This document shows, piece by piece, positions 44,323 through 55,089 of a stretch of DNA of 64,000 bases. The notes under the pieces are model-generated. The model searched no databases and was not told where the DNA came from. It saw nothing but the letters and a program-made list of their open reading frames with translations. Source of the stretch: Tuberibacillus sp. Marseille-P3662 (GTDB lineage Bacteria > Bacillota > Bacilli > Bacillales > Sporolactobacillaceae); contig NZ_FXBS01000006.1 in the NCBI RefSeq assembly GCF_900178005.1, forward strand, positions 1,893,585-1,957,584, read 5' to 3'. Both the position numbers and the translations under genes were made by a program. Every line of letters begins with the position of its first letter. The first letter of the stretch is position 1.

Positions 44323-45055
44323 AACAATGACAGAATGGCAATTGCCCGTCTCATCAGAATATCTTCAGTGGAAACTACCCATGGTGGAAATCTTTGAAAC
44401 GATCGAAGGTGAAGGCACAGGACAAGGCTTTCCGACAGTGTTTGTTAGGATGTTTCATTGCAATCTCAGATGCAGTTGGTGTGATACCCCTTATAGTTAC
44501 GCACCGGATAAGCCTGAATATGAGGCGACGATTGCGGAGATTATTGAACGGATCAGCCAGTTTTCCAGTCAACGCATTTGTTTTACCGGCGGCGAGCCAC
44601 TGATCCATCGTGAAAAGTCAGCTGCCCTTCTGCAAGCTATGGCGGACCTTGATCATATTCAAGATATTCATATTGAAACCAATGGCGCCATCGACTTAAC
44701 CCCTTATGAACATATGCGGCATACCAATGCTCACATCAATGAAAAAGTTCGATTTGTGATGGACTACAAACTCCCAGACTCTGGTGAAACAAGCAAAATG
44801 ATCCACACCAATTTTGATCTGCTCACAGACATTGATGAAGTGAAGTTTGTCATTGGTAGTGATGAAGATTTTAGTTATACGAAGCAAATCATTGACCAAT
44901 ATCATGGGTACGGACAAGTACTGCTAAGTCCGGTTTGGGACACTATGCATCCGCAAACTTTAGTACAAAAGATGCTAGCTGAACCTATGCCCAATGCCAA
45001 ACTCAGCATGCAAATGCACAAAGTGATCTGGCATCCGGACACACGCGGCGTATAA
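44315..45055 (+). CDS. queE: 7-carboxy-7-deazaguanine synthase
   Basis: Radical SAM enzyme that turns carboxytetrahydropterin into 7-carboxy-7-deazaguanine. Length 246. ETIEGEGTGQGFPTVFVRMFHC leads into the cluster motif CNLRCSWC (CxxxCxxC), then CFTGGEPLIH for SAM binding. It follows queD with an eight-base overlap. The queC and queF genes are not here. Confidence 0.94.
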   Translation: MPKTMTEWQLPVSSEYLQWKLPMVEIFETIEGEGTGQGFPTVFVRMFHCNLRCSWCDTPYSYAPDKPEYEATIAEIIERISQFSSQRICFTGGEPLIHREKSAALLQAMADLDHIQDIHIETNGAIDLTPYEHMRHTNAHINEKVRFVMDYKLPDSGETSKMIHTNFDLLTDIDEVKFVIGSDEDFSYTKQIIDQYHGYGQVLLSPVWDTMHPQTLVQKMLAEPMPNAKLSMQMHKVIWHPDTRGV

Positions 45056-45065
45056 TCAAATTTTC

Positions 45066-45108
45066 GAGGGCCTTATCATGTCAATATACTGGGGTGATAG
45101 GGGCCTAT
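45066..45108. terminator. Imperfect hairpin between queE and the toxin gene
   Basis: AGGGCCTTATCA and TGATAGGGGCCTATTTTC can pair imperfectly across about 16 bases, with a T-rich end on the plus side. Plausible terminator for queDE. Confidence 0.4.
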
Positions 45109-45110
45109 TT

Positions 45111-45539
45111 TCATTTCTTTGAACCTAGAAGATTATTTGGAGTATAGAACTCACACTTCAACCTTCGAAAATCCTTTTCATTCCAGGTTATGACGTTTAA
45201 ACCACTGCCCTGGGCCTTTTTAGCAAGATAGGCATCAATAAAGTCAACATTGTTATCCGCGAAATCGTTTAGAGCATTAATGATCCAGGGTTCCTCCACT
45301 TCCACCCCATCTGACTGTAGAAATTCTATTAAGGTATCCGCTATTTCCCTCTTTGAGACTTTATAATAAGACTCTAAAACCCAACACGATTCAGCCACAA
45401 TCATTGACGGGACATAGAACGATAGAACCCCTTTCTCAACTTCCTGCACGAGCTGCTCGGCTTGTTTAAAAAGTTTGTTTGGATCTCCTGTTAACAATCT
45501 AATAATAATATTGGTATCAATGGCTAACTTTTGTTTCAC
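45111..45539 (-). CDS. vapC: PIN-domain toxin (VapC type)
   Basis: A 142-residue PIN nuclease, probably a ribonuclease toxin. The four acidic positions are seen in LAIDTNIIIRLL, VAESCWVLE, and VDFIDAYLAKKAQ with the later TWNEKDF. Its ATG overlaps the antitoxin stop by four bases, the usual coupling in type II pairs. Specific RNA target unknown. Confidence 0.87.
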   Translation of the reverse strand: MKQKLAIDTNIIIRLLTGDPNKLFKQAEQLVQEVEKGVLSFYVPSMIVAESCWVLESYYKVSKREIADTLIEFLQSDGVEVEEPWIINALNDFADNNVDFIDAYLAKKAQGSGLNVITWNEKDFRRLKCEFYTPNNLLGSKK

Positions 45540-45823
45540 TGGCGGTTCTCCTCATCTAGATCCTTTAATAAATTGGCTTCTGCCATCTTTTTATAGACCA
45601 CGTCCTTTGATTCGCTAGAAATAGTGGATTGGTTTGTCTGCAGCTTACCAACGACATCTTTCAGTGACTTTTTTTTCACAGTCTGAATATTATATAGGGC
45701 ACTCCCTTCATGAACAAATTGAATGCGGTCCCCTTCTTCTAGATTTAATTCTTTACGTATTTCAGCTGGAATGGTGACCTGCCCCTTACTTGTAATCCGT
45801 CCTGAGATATGATAATCACCCAT
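45536..45823 (-). CDS. vapB: AbrB/MazE-type antitoxin
   Basis: A 95-residue antitoxin with an N-terminal SpoVT-AbrB DNA-binding fold (RITSKGQVTIPAEIRKELNLEEGDRI) and a flexible acidic C-terminal half (SKDVVYKKMAEANLLKDLDEENRQ) likely to wrap the toxin. The ATG is behind GGGAGG. It should bind the palindromic promoter directly upstream and repress the pair. Confidence 0.87.
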   Translation of the reverse strand: MGDYHISGRITSKGQVTIPAEIRKELNLEEGDRIQFVHEGSALYNIQTVKKKSLKDVVGKLQTNQSTISSESKDVVYKKMAEANLLKDLDEENRQ

Positions 45824-45843
45824 TGCTATTACCTCCCTCTGAT

Positions 45844-45880
45844 GTATTACAATTATATAGTATTACTTAAGGTAATACAA
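45844..45880 (-). promoter_or_regulatory. Promoter and operator of vapBC
   Basis: On the minus strand TTGTAT (45875-45880), 17 bases, TATAAT (45852-45857). Within it, GTATTAC (45860-45866) and GTAATAC (45872-45878) form an inverted repeat, and a third GTATTAC lies at 45844-45850. The arrangement suits autorepression by the antitoxin. Confidence 0.8.
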
Positions 45881-45913
45881 ACAATAACTCTCACTTTTTC
45901 AACTTAAATAAAA

Positions 45914-45950
45914 AGGATGCTCCAAAGCCATCTTGGCCATGGAACATCCT
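45914..45950 (-). terminator. Terminator of the mdx-malR operon
   Basis: AGGATGCTCCA (45914-45924) and TGGAACATCCT (45940-45950) pair with one mismatch, and an inner GCCA/TGGC helps; the minus strand continues TTTTTATTT. It is 41 bp beyond malR. Confidence 0.85.
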
Positions 45951-45990
45951 CTGTCGCCCTCGGAAAATCCCTAAAAAATGCTGAATATCA

Positions 45991-47010
45991 CTATCCTGAA
46001 TGAACAGAATTCCTTTCAATAACCTCATACGGAATCATCATACGTTTTGGTTCCGTTTCAGGATCAGTAATCTTCTCTATTAAACAGTTAACCGCTTCAA
46101 AGCCAAGACTAAAAATATTAATACCTACAGAGGTCAGGGATGGGGTCGACAATTCTGCCAGCATGACATTGTTAAAGCTAACAACAGACATGTCGTGTGG
46201 AACGTCAACCCCCATTTCATTTAAAGCATTCAATATGCCAAGAGCCATTAAATCATCGGTAACAACAAGCCCTGTTGGAGGCTCAGAAATGGATAGCAAT
46301 TGATTAACGGCCTGCCGTCCGCCTTCTTCTAGAAATTCACCATGAACAACATAATCACCGTTATAACTCAGTCCGGATCGTTCAATCGCCTTTTGATAAC
46401 CCTGTAAACGGTCCACTGTTACCACGAGATCAAGGTCGCCTCCGACAAATCCGATTTGCCGATGCCCCCTCTGAATCAAATACTCCGTAGCTTGTTTGGC
46501 CGCTCCAATATTGTCATTGTCTACATGAGTAATGCCCTCGACATTTTGATATGGCTTTCCAATCACCACAAATGGAAGATCGCTCTCCTGTAAATAAGCC
46601 ATAATTTGATCATTCACACGTGAGTACAGAAGGATAATCCCATCCACACGCCGACCTTGTACCATGTCGATAACACCGTCTAATATCTCTTGTTCTGAAT
46701 TGCCCGTTGTCATGTAAAGAGCAAACTGATGATCGTGGGCTTTCGCACTAATGCCACGAATGACCTCCGGGAAGAACGGATTTTGAAATGTCTTATTCCC
46801 TGAACTCGGCATGACAACACCGATAGCCTGTGTATTCTGATTAGCAAGGCTTCTCGCACTAAAATTTGGATGGTAACCCAGCTTGTTCATGGCTTCCCTT
46901 ACTTTAGTTTTTGTTGCCTCACTGATTCTAGGATTGTTTGCGATGACTCTTGAAACAGTTGATGGTGCAACATTTGCTGTTTTTGCGACATCCTTAATAG
47001 TAACTCCCAT
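45991..47010 (-). CDS. malR: LacI-family maltose/maltodextrin regulator
   Basis: A 339-residue LacI protein. MGVTIKDVAKTANVAPSTVSRVIANNPRISEATKTKVREAM is the DNA-binding head; the effector domain follows (QAIGVVMPSSG onward). It is the last gene of the maltodextrin operon and matches MalR regulators of Gram-positive bacteria. It is expected to bind the CAACCGTTTGCG-type boxes in front of mdxE and the cyclomaltodextrinase gene and let go when maltose or maltodextrin is present. Confidence 0.87.
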   Translation of the reverse strand: MGVTIKDVAKTANVAPSTVSRVIANNPRISEATKTKVREAMNKLGYHPNFSARSLANQNTQAIGVVMPSSGNKTFQNPFFPEVIRGISAKAHDHQFALYMTTGNSEQEILDGVIDMVQGRRVDGIILLYSRVNDQIMAYLQESDLPFVVIGKPYQNVEGITHVDNDNIGAAKQATEYLIQRGHRQIGFVGGDLDLVVTVDRLQGYQKAIERSGLSYNGDYVVHGEFLEEGGRQAVNQLLSISEPPTGLVVTDDLMALGILNALNEMGVDVPHDMSVVSFNNVMLAELSTPSLTSVGINIFSLGFEAVNCLIEKITDPETEPKRMMIPYEVIERNSVHSG

Positions 47011-47043
47011 GCAGTGCTCCCCCTCAGATCGAAAGTGACACGA

Positions 47044-49419
47044 TTATCTATGTGCTATTCTAAAAGTTGTTGTATTGGTTTTATTGTCAAATGTCAGTTC
47101 ACTTTCATTCATGTGGGAACCATTATAAAAAATATTGGCTATTGTTAGCTGATGAATCTCAAACAATAGTTCCTTCCATGCTGGTTGAAAGCGATCTATC
47201 CTTTTATTCACATCTATTTTAACTGAATTTTCCTCAAAACAACAATCAATATCTAGCCCTATGGAAAGACCATCTTGATAACCAAAGGTTTCTCCATCAT
47301 CATCATATAGTGTATAACTTAAATCCTCACCCGTGGAAGGATAAATATGAAACTTGATTTGTTGATCCGCAACATTCGCTGATGACTTAATGTCCCCATG
47401 AGGTACAATTGAACCCGCTTTGATAAAGATTGGAAGTGTGTCTAAGTTCGCTTCTATTAACCAATGTTGGCCGCCTTCGTATTGACGATCCGTCCAGTAA
47501 TCATACCACTGACCTTTAGGTAAATAGACAACCCGATGATTCGTATCAGGCTTTAATACTGGTGCAATAATAACCGTGCTTCCGATCATAAATTGATCAG
47601 AAAGATTATACGTGTTCTCATCCTGCGGATATTCCATGAATAAGGGGCGCATCACGGGAATGCCTGTTTCACTCGTTTTCTGGAATAAGGTATACAAATG
47701 CGGCAGCCATTTGTAACGCAACTCAATATACTTTTTAATAATAGATTCGTATTTGTCTCCAAAAGACCACGGCTCTTGTCTGGCAAAATCAAGAGCACTG
47801 TGATTCCGGAAATACGGTGTGAAAGCACCGAACTGCGTCCACCGCGCTAACAGCTCACCTGATGAGTCATGGGCGAACCCTCCAACATCAGGACCGGCAA
47901 AAGCAACACCAGATAGTCCCAGATTCATGCACATGGGCAATGCCATTGACAAATGCTCCCAAAAGCTGCGATTATCTCCCGTCCAAACAGCCGCATACCG
48001 TTGGACCCCAGCATAACCAGCACGTGTTAATAGAAACGGGCGATGGCCAGACAAAAGCGATTTCATCCCATGATAAGTTGCCTCACCCATGTATAAACCA
48101 TAGACGTTGTGCAATTCTCGATGCGTCTTCAAATCACCATCGTTATTGTGCATCACCTTAACATCCATCGTTTTCGTTTCATTGAAAACAGCAGGTTCAT
48201 TCATGTCATTCCATATACCTTCAATGCCTAAGTCCGTATAAAATTGATGTTTCTGACCCCACCATCGTCGAACAGCTTGATTCGTAAAATCAGGAAAAGC
48301 ACTGTTCCCCGGCCAAACATCTCCAAAAAAGATACGACCATCAAGATACTTGCAGAATAGATCCCCTAGTATACCTTCTTGGTAAAGACCATATTCAGGA
48401 TCTTCTTTGACACCTGGATCCACGATGGGAACCGTCCGGATTCCTTTTTCTTTCAAATCTTGAACGAGTTTTTTCGGATCAGGAAATCGGTCGTTATCAA
48501 ACGTAAAGACGCGATAGCCATCCATGTAGTGAATGTCTAAATGAATGGCATCAAGTGGAATGCCTTTTTCTATAAAAGAATCAGCCAATTCACGAACTTC
48601 TGCTTCCGTCTTATAGCTATAGCGTGACTGGTGATAACCAAGGGCCCATTTAGGCGGAATCGGCATTTTTCCCGTTAAATCGGTATATTGCTCAAGAACA
48701 TCTTTGGGTGTCCGACCGGCTAAAATGTAATAGTCGATGTCACCCCCCTCAGCTGAAAAGGAATACTCATCCGCTTTGCTTTTCATATCAAAAACCGACT
48801 TGAAGGTATTATCAAAAAAGATACCATGAGCTTGACCGTCACGAAGCGTCATAAAGTAGGGAATCGATTGATAAAGCGCATTAGTCTCAGGATTATGCGG
48901 TGCATACACATCCGTATTCCACATCGTATATTTCTCATCGCGTTTATCCAGAAAACCCGCCTTTTCACCAAAACCGTAAAAGTGGTCGTCAGGATTCATT
49001 TCTTTAAAGCAAATGACCTTCCCCTTTTCATTAAAGGCCATTCCCTTATCATTTTCTATGACAAGTGGACGATCATTAACGTCGTAAGCTGAGATTCTCA
49101 GCGGATATTTGTCTATCGTTAGTTTCAATTCATCACTAACTACAGTCAATGCATTCTGCATGTCCTGAACAACAGGTATCACGTCTTCAGGTTGTTTGAC
49201 AAGCGCTAAACTGCTCTGCATTGATGGTGTCGCGAAAGGATTCATAACAATGCGTACAATATCATGCCGGTAAAAGCGGATGGTCACATACCCTCGTTCA
49301 CAAATGATATGAACATCATTTTCTTCTTGTTTAAAGTTATTAATGTTGCCAATGTCTTGATATTGACTTGGCATTTCTTTTTTATTGCCTGGATGGATCG
49401 CAAAACTTGTGTCTTCCAT
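47044..49419 (-). CDS. GH31 alpha-glucosidase
   Basis: Cytoplasmic exo-glucosidase of 791 residues that would release glucose from maltodextrins taken up by MdxEFG. GH31 landmarks: GIPLDAIHLDIHYMDGYRVFTFD in the barrel, GIWNDMNEP with the nucleophile aspartate, WTGDNRSFWEHL with the acid/base aspartate, and a beta-sandwich C-terminus. No signal peptide. I choose ATG 49417-49419, six bases after GGAG; a GTG at 49431 overlaps the ribosome site. It lies between mdxG and malR. Confidence 0.92.
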   Translation of the reverse strand: MEDTSFAIHPGNKKEMPSQYQDIGNINNFKQEENDVHIICERGYVTIRFYRHDIVRIVMNPFATPSMQSSLALVKQPEDVIPVVQDMQNALTVVSDELKLTIDKYPLRISAYDVNDRPLVIENDKGMAFNEKGKVICFKEMNPDDHFYGFGEKAGFLDKRDEKYTMWNTDVYAPHNPETNALYQSIPYFMTLRDGQAHGIFFDNTFKSVFDMKSKADEYSFSAEGGDIDYYILAGRTPKDVLEQYTDLTGKMPIPPKWALGYHQSRYSYKTEAEVRELADSFIEKGIPLDAIHLDIHYMDGYRVFTFDNDRFPDPKKLVQDLKEKGIRTVPIVDPGVKEDPEYGLYQEGILGDLFCKYLDGRIFFGDVWPGNSAFPDFTNQAVRRWWGQKHQFYTDLGIEGIWNDMNEPAVFNETKTMDVKVMHNNDGDLKTHRELHNVYGLYMGEATYHGMKSLLSGHRPFLLTRAGYAGVQRYAAVWTGDNRSFWEHLSMALPMCMNLGLSGVAFAGPDVGGFAHDSSGELLARWTQFGAFTPYFRNHSALDFARQEPWSFGDKYESIIKKYIELRYKWLPHLYTLFQKTSETGIPVMRPLFMEYPQDENTYNLSDQFMIGSTVIIAPVLKPDTNHRVVYLPKGQWYDYWTDRQYEGGQHWLIEANLDTLPIFIKAGSIVPHGDIKSSANVADQQIKFHIYPSTGEDLSYTLYDDDGETFGYQDGLSIGLDIDCCFEENSVKIDVNKRIDRFQPAWKELLFEIHQLTIANIFYNGSHMNESELTFDNKTNTTTFRIAHR

Positions 49420-49473
49420 TATTGTCTCCACTCCTGTCTATTTATCTCTTTAAATAGTGGTCATATCATTGGA

Positions 49474-50316
49474 CTATCCCTTTGTCCCCCCAGCTGTCAG
49501 GCCGGAGATTAAATATCTTTGTAATGATAAAAATAACAACCCAATGGGAATGGCGATTAGCACAGAACCTGCCGCAAATTTCGTGAATTCAGCACCGAAA
49601 TCATCGGCAACTAATGCATAAAGCCCCACGGCAAGCGTGTATTTTGATTCAGTTGATAAAATAATCCCCGCAAGAATGAAATCAGTAAACGGTGTAATAA
49701 AACTAAACAATGCAACAACAGCAAGAATGGGCTTCGCAAGTGGCAAAACAATTTGCCAAAAGATCCTTAAATGACCGGCACCGTCCATTCTTGCCGACTC
49801 GTCCAATTCCTTCGGGATCGTATCAAAATAGCCCTTGGCAAGCCATGTGTTCATCGGCAGCAAACCGCCGACATAGAGCAAAATCAGTGCAAAGTGCGTA
49901 TCAAGTAAGCCAGTGACTAATGCCAGGACATAAATGGCAATTAAAGCTGCGAAGTTCGGAATCATTTGTAGAATCAAAAAAGTCATTAATCCGTATTTAC
50001 GACCGTGAAAGCGATACCTGGAGAAAGCATAAGCCATTAAGGCAATCATTGTTACCGCTACAACCATCGTAATGATACAGATTTTCAACGTGTTCCAGTA
50101 CCAAAGCAAGTAATTGCTTTTTTCAGTATTAAACAGTTCTATATAGTGTTTAAAAGTTGCATCACTCGGTATCATTGAAGCACCTGACAAACTGTTTCCG
50201 GGATTCAGTGACGATCCTATAATCCATAACACAGGGTATAAGACGATCGCAATCACCACGAGAATAGTCATATAAGAAAGTGTCAGTCGAATGAATTTTT
50301 GCGTTTTCATATTCAT
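49474..50316 (-). CDS. mdxG: Maltodextrin ABC permease, MdxG/MalG type
   Basis: Membrane subunit of 280 residues with six helices. The cytoplasmic EAA loop ELDESARMDGAGHLRIFWQIVLPLAKP binds the ATPase, which is not encoded here (Bacillus uses the shared MsmX). It ends SLQRYLISGLTAGGTKG, typical of the family. It begins two bases after the mdxF stop. Confidence 0.92.
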   Translation of the reverse strand: MNMKTQKFIRLTLSYMTILVVIAIVLYPVLWIIGSSLNPGNSLSGASMIPSDATFKHYIELFNTEKSNYLLWYWNTLKICIITMVVAVTMIALMAYAFSRYRFHGRKYGLMTFLILQMIPNFAALIAIYVLALVTGLLDTHFALILLYVGGLLPMNTWLAKGYFDTIPKELDESARMDGAGHLRIFWQIVLPLAKPILAVVALFSFITPFTDFILAGIILSTESKYTLAVGLYALVADDFGAEFTKFAAGSVLIAIPIGLLFLSLQRYLISGLTAGGTKG

Positions 50317-50317
50317 A

Positions 50318-51601
50318 TTACATCATATCCTCTTCTTGGAATGACTTCGTTCGCTTAAACTGCCAAAGAGCGATCGATATGACAATCACTGAAAGAACCA
50401 TCGTGATAGCAGCCGCCTTTGCATATTGGGCGGATTCTAATGTCAATGAATAGATCCAAGAAATTAAAATATCGGTTGATCCAGCAGTTGAGCCTGGAAT
50501 AGCAGGTCCACCACCGTTAAATAAGAAGATGACATTAAAGTTATTAAAATTAAACGTATATTGTGTAATAATGATTGGCGCTGTTGCAAACAAGATCATA
50601 GGCAACGTGATGTTGCGAAATTTGTGCCACAACGAAGCACCATCCATCGTTGCTGCTTCATACAGTTCATCCGGAATGGACTGCAGTACACCTGTTGTCA
50701 TTGCAAAAATAAATGGAAAGCCAAGCCATGTTTGAATCATAATCAACGCAACCTTCGTCCAGAACGGATCCAGCAACCATTCAATTGGACCAATGCCTAA
50801 AGGTTCCAGAAGTTGGTTGTTTATGGCCCCGAACGTACCGTTAAACATCCCGGCAAAGACAAGGATTGAGACAAACGCCGGAATCGCCCAAGGTAAAATA
50901 AAAAGGGTCCGGATCGGTTTCTTGAACTTCAAATCCTTTTGATTCATCAGTACTGCCAAGAAAATGCCAACCGCAACTTGAAGTGTTGTTGCACACAAAG
51001 TCCAAATAATGGTCCATGCAAACACATCCACAAACGTTTGCCGCCAAAGATCAAGTCCGAAAATGTCAATAAAGTTTTGAAAACCGACCCAATCGACTAG
51101 ATTTCCTGGTGGTGTGTGATATAAATCATAGTTTGTAAATGAAAGAAGCACCACAAAAAGAATCGGAAAGATAATCACAAAAATCAGTAATAAAAAACCT
51201 GGTGACAACATGAGGTAAGGAAAGCCAGTATCAACAACATTTCTGTATTGTTCTTTAAGCGACCCTAACCTCATTTTCAAATCCCGTTTCTTACCGTTCT
51301 TGAAGGCATCAATTAAATTAATGGCATAGACACCCAGCCCTAAAATGATAACAATAAGAGCAATAATTCCTTTAACTAATAGAAAAATGGAATGATCTCG
51401 TGGCGTTTCTACACCTAAAGTAACGATTCCCCATAAGCCGATATTAATGATATCGTGGAACGCTACAAAAAAGGATAATGCCAATATAAGGAATATGAAC
51501 CCTTTAACAAACTGACGATTATAAAATTGTCCAAGGCCCGGAATAACCGACAATGCTAATGCAGATTTTCGATGTCTCGTATTGGTCTTTTCTAGTCCCA
51601 T
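50318..51601 (-). CDS. mdxF: Maltodextrin ABC permease, MdxF/MalF type
   Basis: Membrane subunit of 427 residues. An N-terminal extension of about 120 residues with three helices (SVIPGLGQFYNRQFVKGFIF onward) precedes the permease core. The EAA motif reads ELYEAATMDGASLWHKFRNITLP. It forms the translocation pore with MdxG and receives substrate from MdxE. Start ATG with GGGAG upstream; it follows mdxE by about 106 bp. Confidence 0.92.
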   Translation of the reverse strand: MGLEKTNTRHRKSALALSVIPGLGQFYNRQFVKGFIFLILALSFFVAFHDIINIGLWGIVTLGVETPRDHSIFLLVKGIIALIVIILGLGVYAINLIDAFKNGKKRDLKMRLGSLKEQYRNVVDTGFPYLMLSPGFLLLIFVIIFPILFVVLLSFTNYDLYHTPPGNLVDWVGFQNFIDIFGLDLWRQTFVDVFAWTIIWTLCATTLQVAVGIFLAVLMNQKDLKFKKPIRTLFILPWAIPAFVSILVFAGMFNGTFGAINNQLLEPLGIGPIEWLLDPFWTKVALIMIQTWLGFPFIFAMTTGVLQSIPDELYEAATMDGASLWHKFRNITLPMILFATAPIIITQYTFNFNNFNVIFLFNGGGPAIPGSTAGSTDILISWIYSLTLESAQYAKAAAITMVLSVIVISIALWQFKRTKSFQEEDMM

Positions 51602-51707
51602 CGAACTACGAGCTCCCTTCTGCCTTCATTTTGACGATAAATAAAACATTTAAAGTGGGAAGCAGTATCTCGTGGACGATGAGACACTGCCATTCACTTT
51701 CAATGCA

Positions 51708-52994
51708 TTACTTCATTGCTTTAATTTTTGTTTTGATTTGTTTCACTGCTTGATCAAGCGCTGACTCAGGCTCCTGTTTACCCGTCGCAACCAATTGAAG
51801 TGCGGATGCCATTGGTGACCAAACTTGACTCATTGCCGGAATATTTGGTGTTGGAATACCTCGTTTTGCTTGTACGAAAACTGCTTTTGCTTCTTCATTG
51901 TCTTGAATAAGTGGGTCGTTGATGAGTGATTTTATGGGTGGAATTTCACCTGTTTTTTTATAACGAATCTTTGCATTTTCCTTATTAGTTATCCATTTTA
52001 CGAGTTTTGTTGACCATTCCTTATGCTTTGAGTAGGCACTGACATGCCAACCCTTAACACCGATAAACGTTTCAGGATATTCACCATTAGGCAGCTTTGG
52101 AAGCGGAGAAGCCCCGTATTCAATCCCGGCATCTTCCAGCGCTTGGAATGCCCAAGGTCCATCCATTTTTGAGGCTACCTTTCCATTAGTAAATAGCCCG
52201 TTCATCGTTGAACCACCGCTTTTTCCAATAATACCTTTTGGGAATAAACCTGACTCATACCACTTTTCAATATATTTTGTGCCTTTGATAGCACCCTTGT
52301 TGTTAATACCTAGATCAGTCTTGTCTAATGTACCGTCATTGTTTTTAAACGTATATCCACCAAATCCACCTGTTATAGCATGAGAATAGTAATAATTATC
52401 CCAAAGTGCTAAGAAACCATATTTCCCGTTTTTCGTGAATTCCTTAGAGAATTGCCACAACTCTTCGAAAGTTTCCGGCGCTTTGTCCATGTATTTTTTG
52501 TTATAAACAAATATTGGCGTCTCGACCGCTTTTGGCAAGCCGTATAATTGACCCTTGAAAGTCAATGCTGTAATTGAAGACTTTGTAAATTTGTCAATGA
52601 CTGATTGCTCGACATCAATGGGTTCTAGCAAACCTTGAACAGCTAGAGCACCAATTTGATCGTGCGGCAGTGTTAGTACATCTGGCCCTTTTCCTGCCGG
52701 TCCATCAAGCCGAAGATCCTTCTTAATATCAATCATTGGAAATTCTTTATATTCAACTTCAATGCCGTATTTTTCTTCAAAACTCGCAATTGCTGGTTCT
52801 AAAGCGACGCCTCGATCTTCATCTTCCCAAACAACAAGTTTTTCAGGTTTTGTTGCTTCACCTGAATCTTTTGAACTCTTAGACTTGTCACTGTCTTCAC
52901 TCGTGCCGCCTGACCCCGATTCGCCCGGTCCACATGCCGCAAGAACACCCATCAACATCACAAGGATTAATAGCAATGAAGCTATTTTTTTCAC
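51708..52994 (-). CDS. mdxE: Maltodextrin-binding lipoprotein
   Basis: Extracellular solute-binding protein of 428 residues, lipid-anchored: MKKIASLLLILVMLMGVLAAC ends with an LAAC lipobox, followed by a Gly/Ser/Asp linker. The mature part has the family-1 pattern (LVVWEDEDRGVALEPAIASFEEKYGIEVEY, GPDVLTLPHDQIGALAVQGLLEPI). Start is GTG at 52992-52994 behind GGAGGGG. First gene of the mdxEFG operon, with three MalR-type operators in front. Confidence 0.92.
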   Translation of the reverse strand: MKKIASLLLILVMLMGVLAACGPGESGSGGTSEDSDKSKSSKDSGEATKPEKLVVWEDEDRGVALEPAIASFEEKYGIEVEYKEFPMIDIKKDLRLDGPAGKGPDVLTLPHDQIGALAVQGLLEPIDVEQSVIDKFTKSSITALTFKGQLYGLPKAVETPIFVYNKKYMDKAPETFEELWQFSKEFTKNGKYGFLALWDNYYYSHAITGGFGGYTFKNNDGTLDKTDLGINNKGAIKGTKYIEKWYESGLFPKGIIGKSGGSTMNGLFTNGKVASKMDGPWAFQALEDAGIEYGASPLPKLPNGEYPETFIGVKGWHVSAYSKHKEWSTKLVKWITNKENAKIRYKKTGEIPPIKSLINDPLIQDNEEAKAVFVQAKRGIPTPNIPAMSQVWSPMASALQLVATGKQEPESALDQAVKQIKTKIKAMK

Positions 52995-53022
52995 TTTGAC
53001 CCCTCCATAAAATAATAATTAA

Positions 53023-53036
53023 TGCAATCGTTTGCG
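53023..53036. promoter_or_regulatory. MalR-type operator 3
   Basis: TGCAATCGTTTGCG, in the mdxE leader about 45 bases after its transcription start. Same core as the boxes at 53059 and 53101. Confidence 0.65.
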
Positions 53037-53058
53037 CCACTCTCAAAAAAAAGAGAAT

Positions 53059-53072
53059 GAAACCGTTTGCAC
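53059..53072. promoter_or_regulatory. MalR-type operator 2
   Basis: GAAACCGTTTGCAC, just past the minus 10 element of mdxE and covering the expected transcription start. Confidence 0.7.
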
Positions 53073-53077
53073 TCTTA

Positions 53078-53106
53078 ATTATAAATGCCTCTTTTTAATT
53101 GCGCAA
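53078..53106 (-). promoter_or_regulatory. mdxE promoter
   Basis: On the minus strand TTGCGC (53101-53106), 17 bases, TATAAT (53078-53083), a near-consensus sigma-A promoter. Confidence 0.8.
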
Positions 53107-53115
53107 CCGTTTTCG
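53101..53115. promoter_or_regulatory. MalR-type operator 1
   Basis: GCGCAACCGTTTTCG overlaps the minus 35 element of mdxE and lies 20 bp before the minus 35 of the divergent cyclomaltodextrinase gene, so it could control both. Confidence 0.7.
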
Positions 53116-53134
53116 TTATTTTTCATAAAATTTA

Positions 53135-53162
53135 TTGACCTTCATTTTTGAAGTGTTAGAAT
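53135..53162 (+). promoter_or_regulatory. Promoter of the cyclomaltodextrinase gene
   Basis: TTGACC (53135-53140), 16 bases, TAGAAT (53157-53162). Transcription would start near 53169, giving a leader of about 100 bases with a terminator hairpin. Confidence 0.65.
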
Positions 53163-53171
53163 GAATATTAA

Positions 53172-55022
<1,851 letters not shown>

Positions 55023-55030
55023 TTTATATT

Positions 55031-55058
55031 AGGCATCGGTTAACAACCGATGCCTTTT
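55031..55058 (+). terminator. Terminator of the cyclomaltodextrinase gene
   Basis: AGGCATCGG (55031-55039) and CCGATGCCT (55047-55055) form a perfect nine-base stem followed by TTTT. Confidence 0.88.
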
Positions 55059-55061
55059 GAA

Positions 55062-55089
55062 GGAAGCCTCATTTCAAGGCTCCCTTTTT
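55062..55089 (-). terminator. Hairpin after mtlD
   Basis: GGAAGCC (55062-55068) and GGCTCCC (55078-55084) pair with one mismatch next to the mtlD stop. T-run is present on the plus side and a weaker TTCAAAA on the minus side, so it may serve both strands. Confidence 0.55.

Noticed and set aside
48826-49092. 88-codon plus-strand frame inside the GH31 gene
   Set aside because: Antisense to a well-supported gene, with no ribosome site or recognisable pattern.
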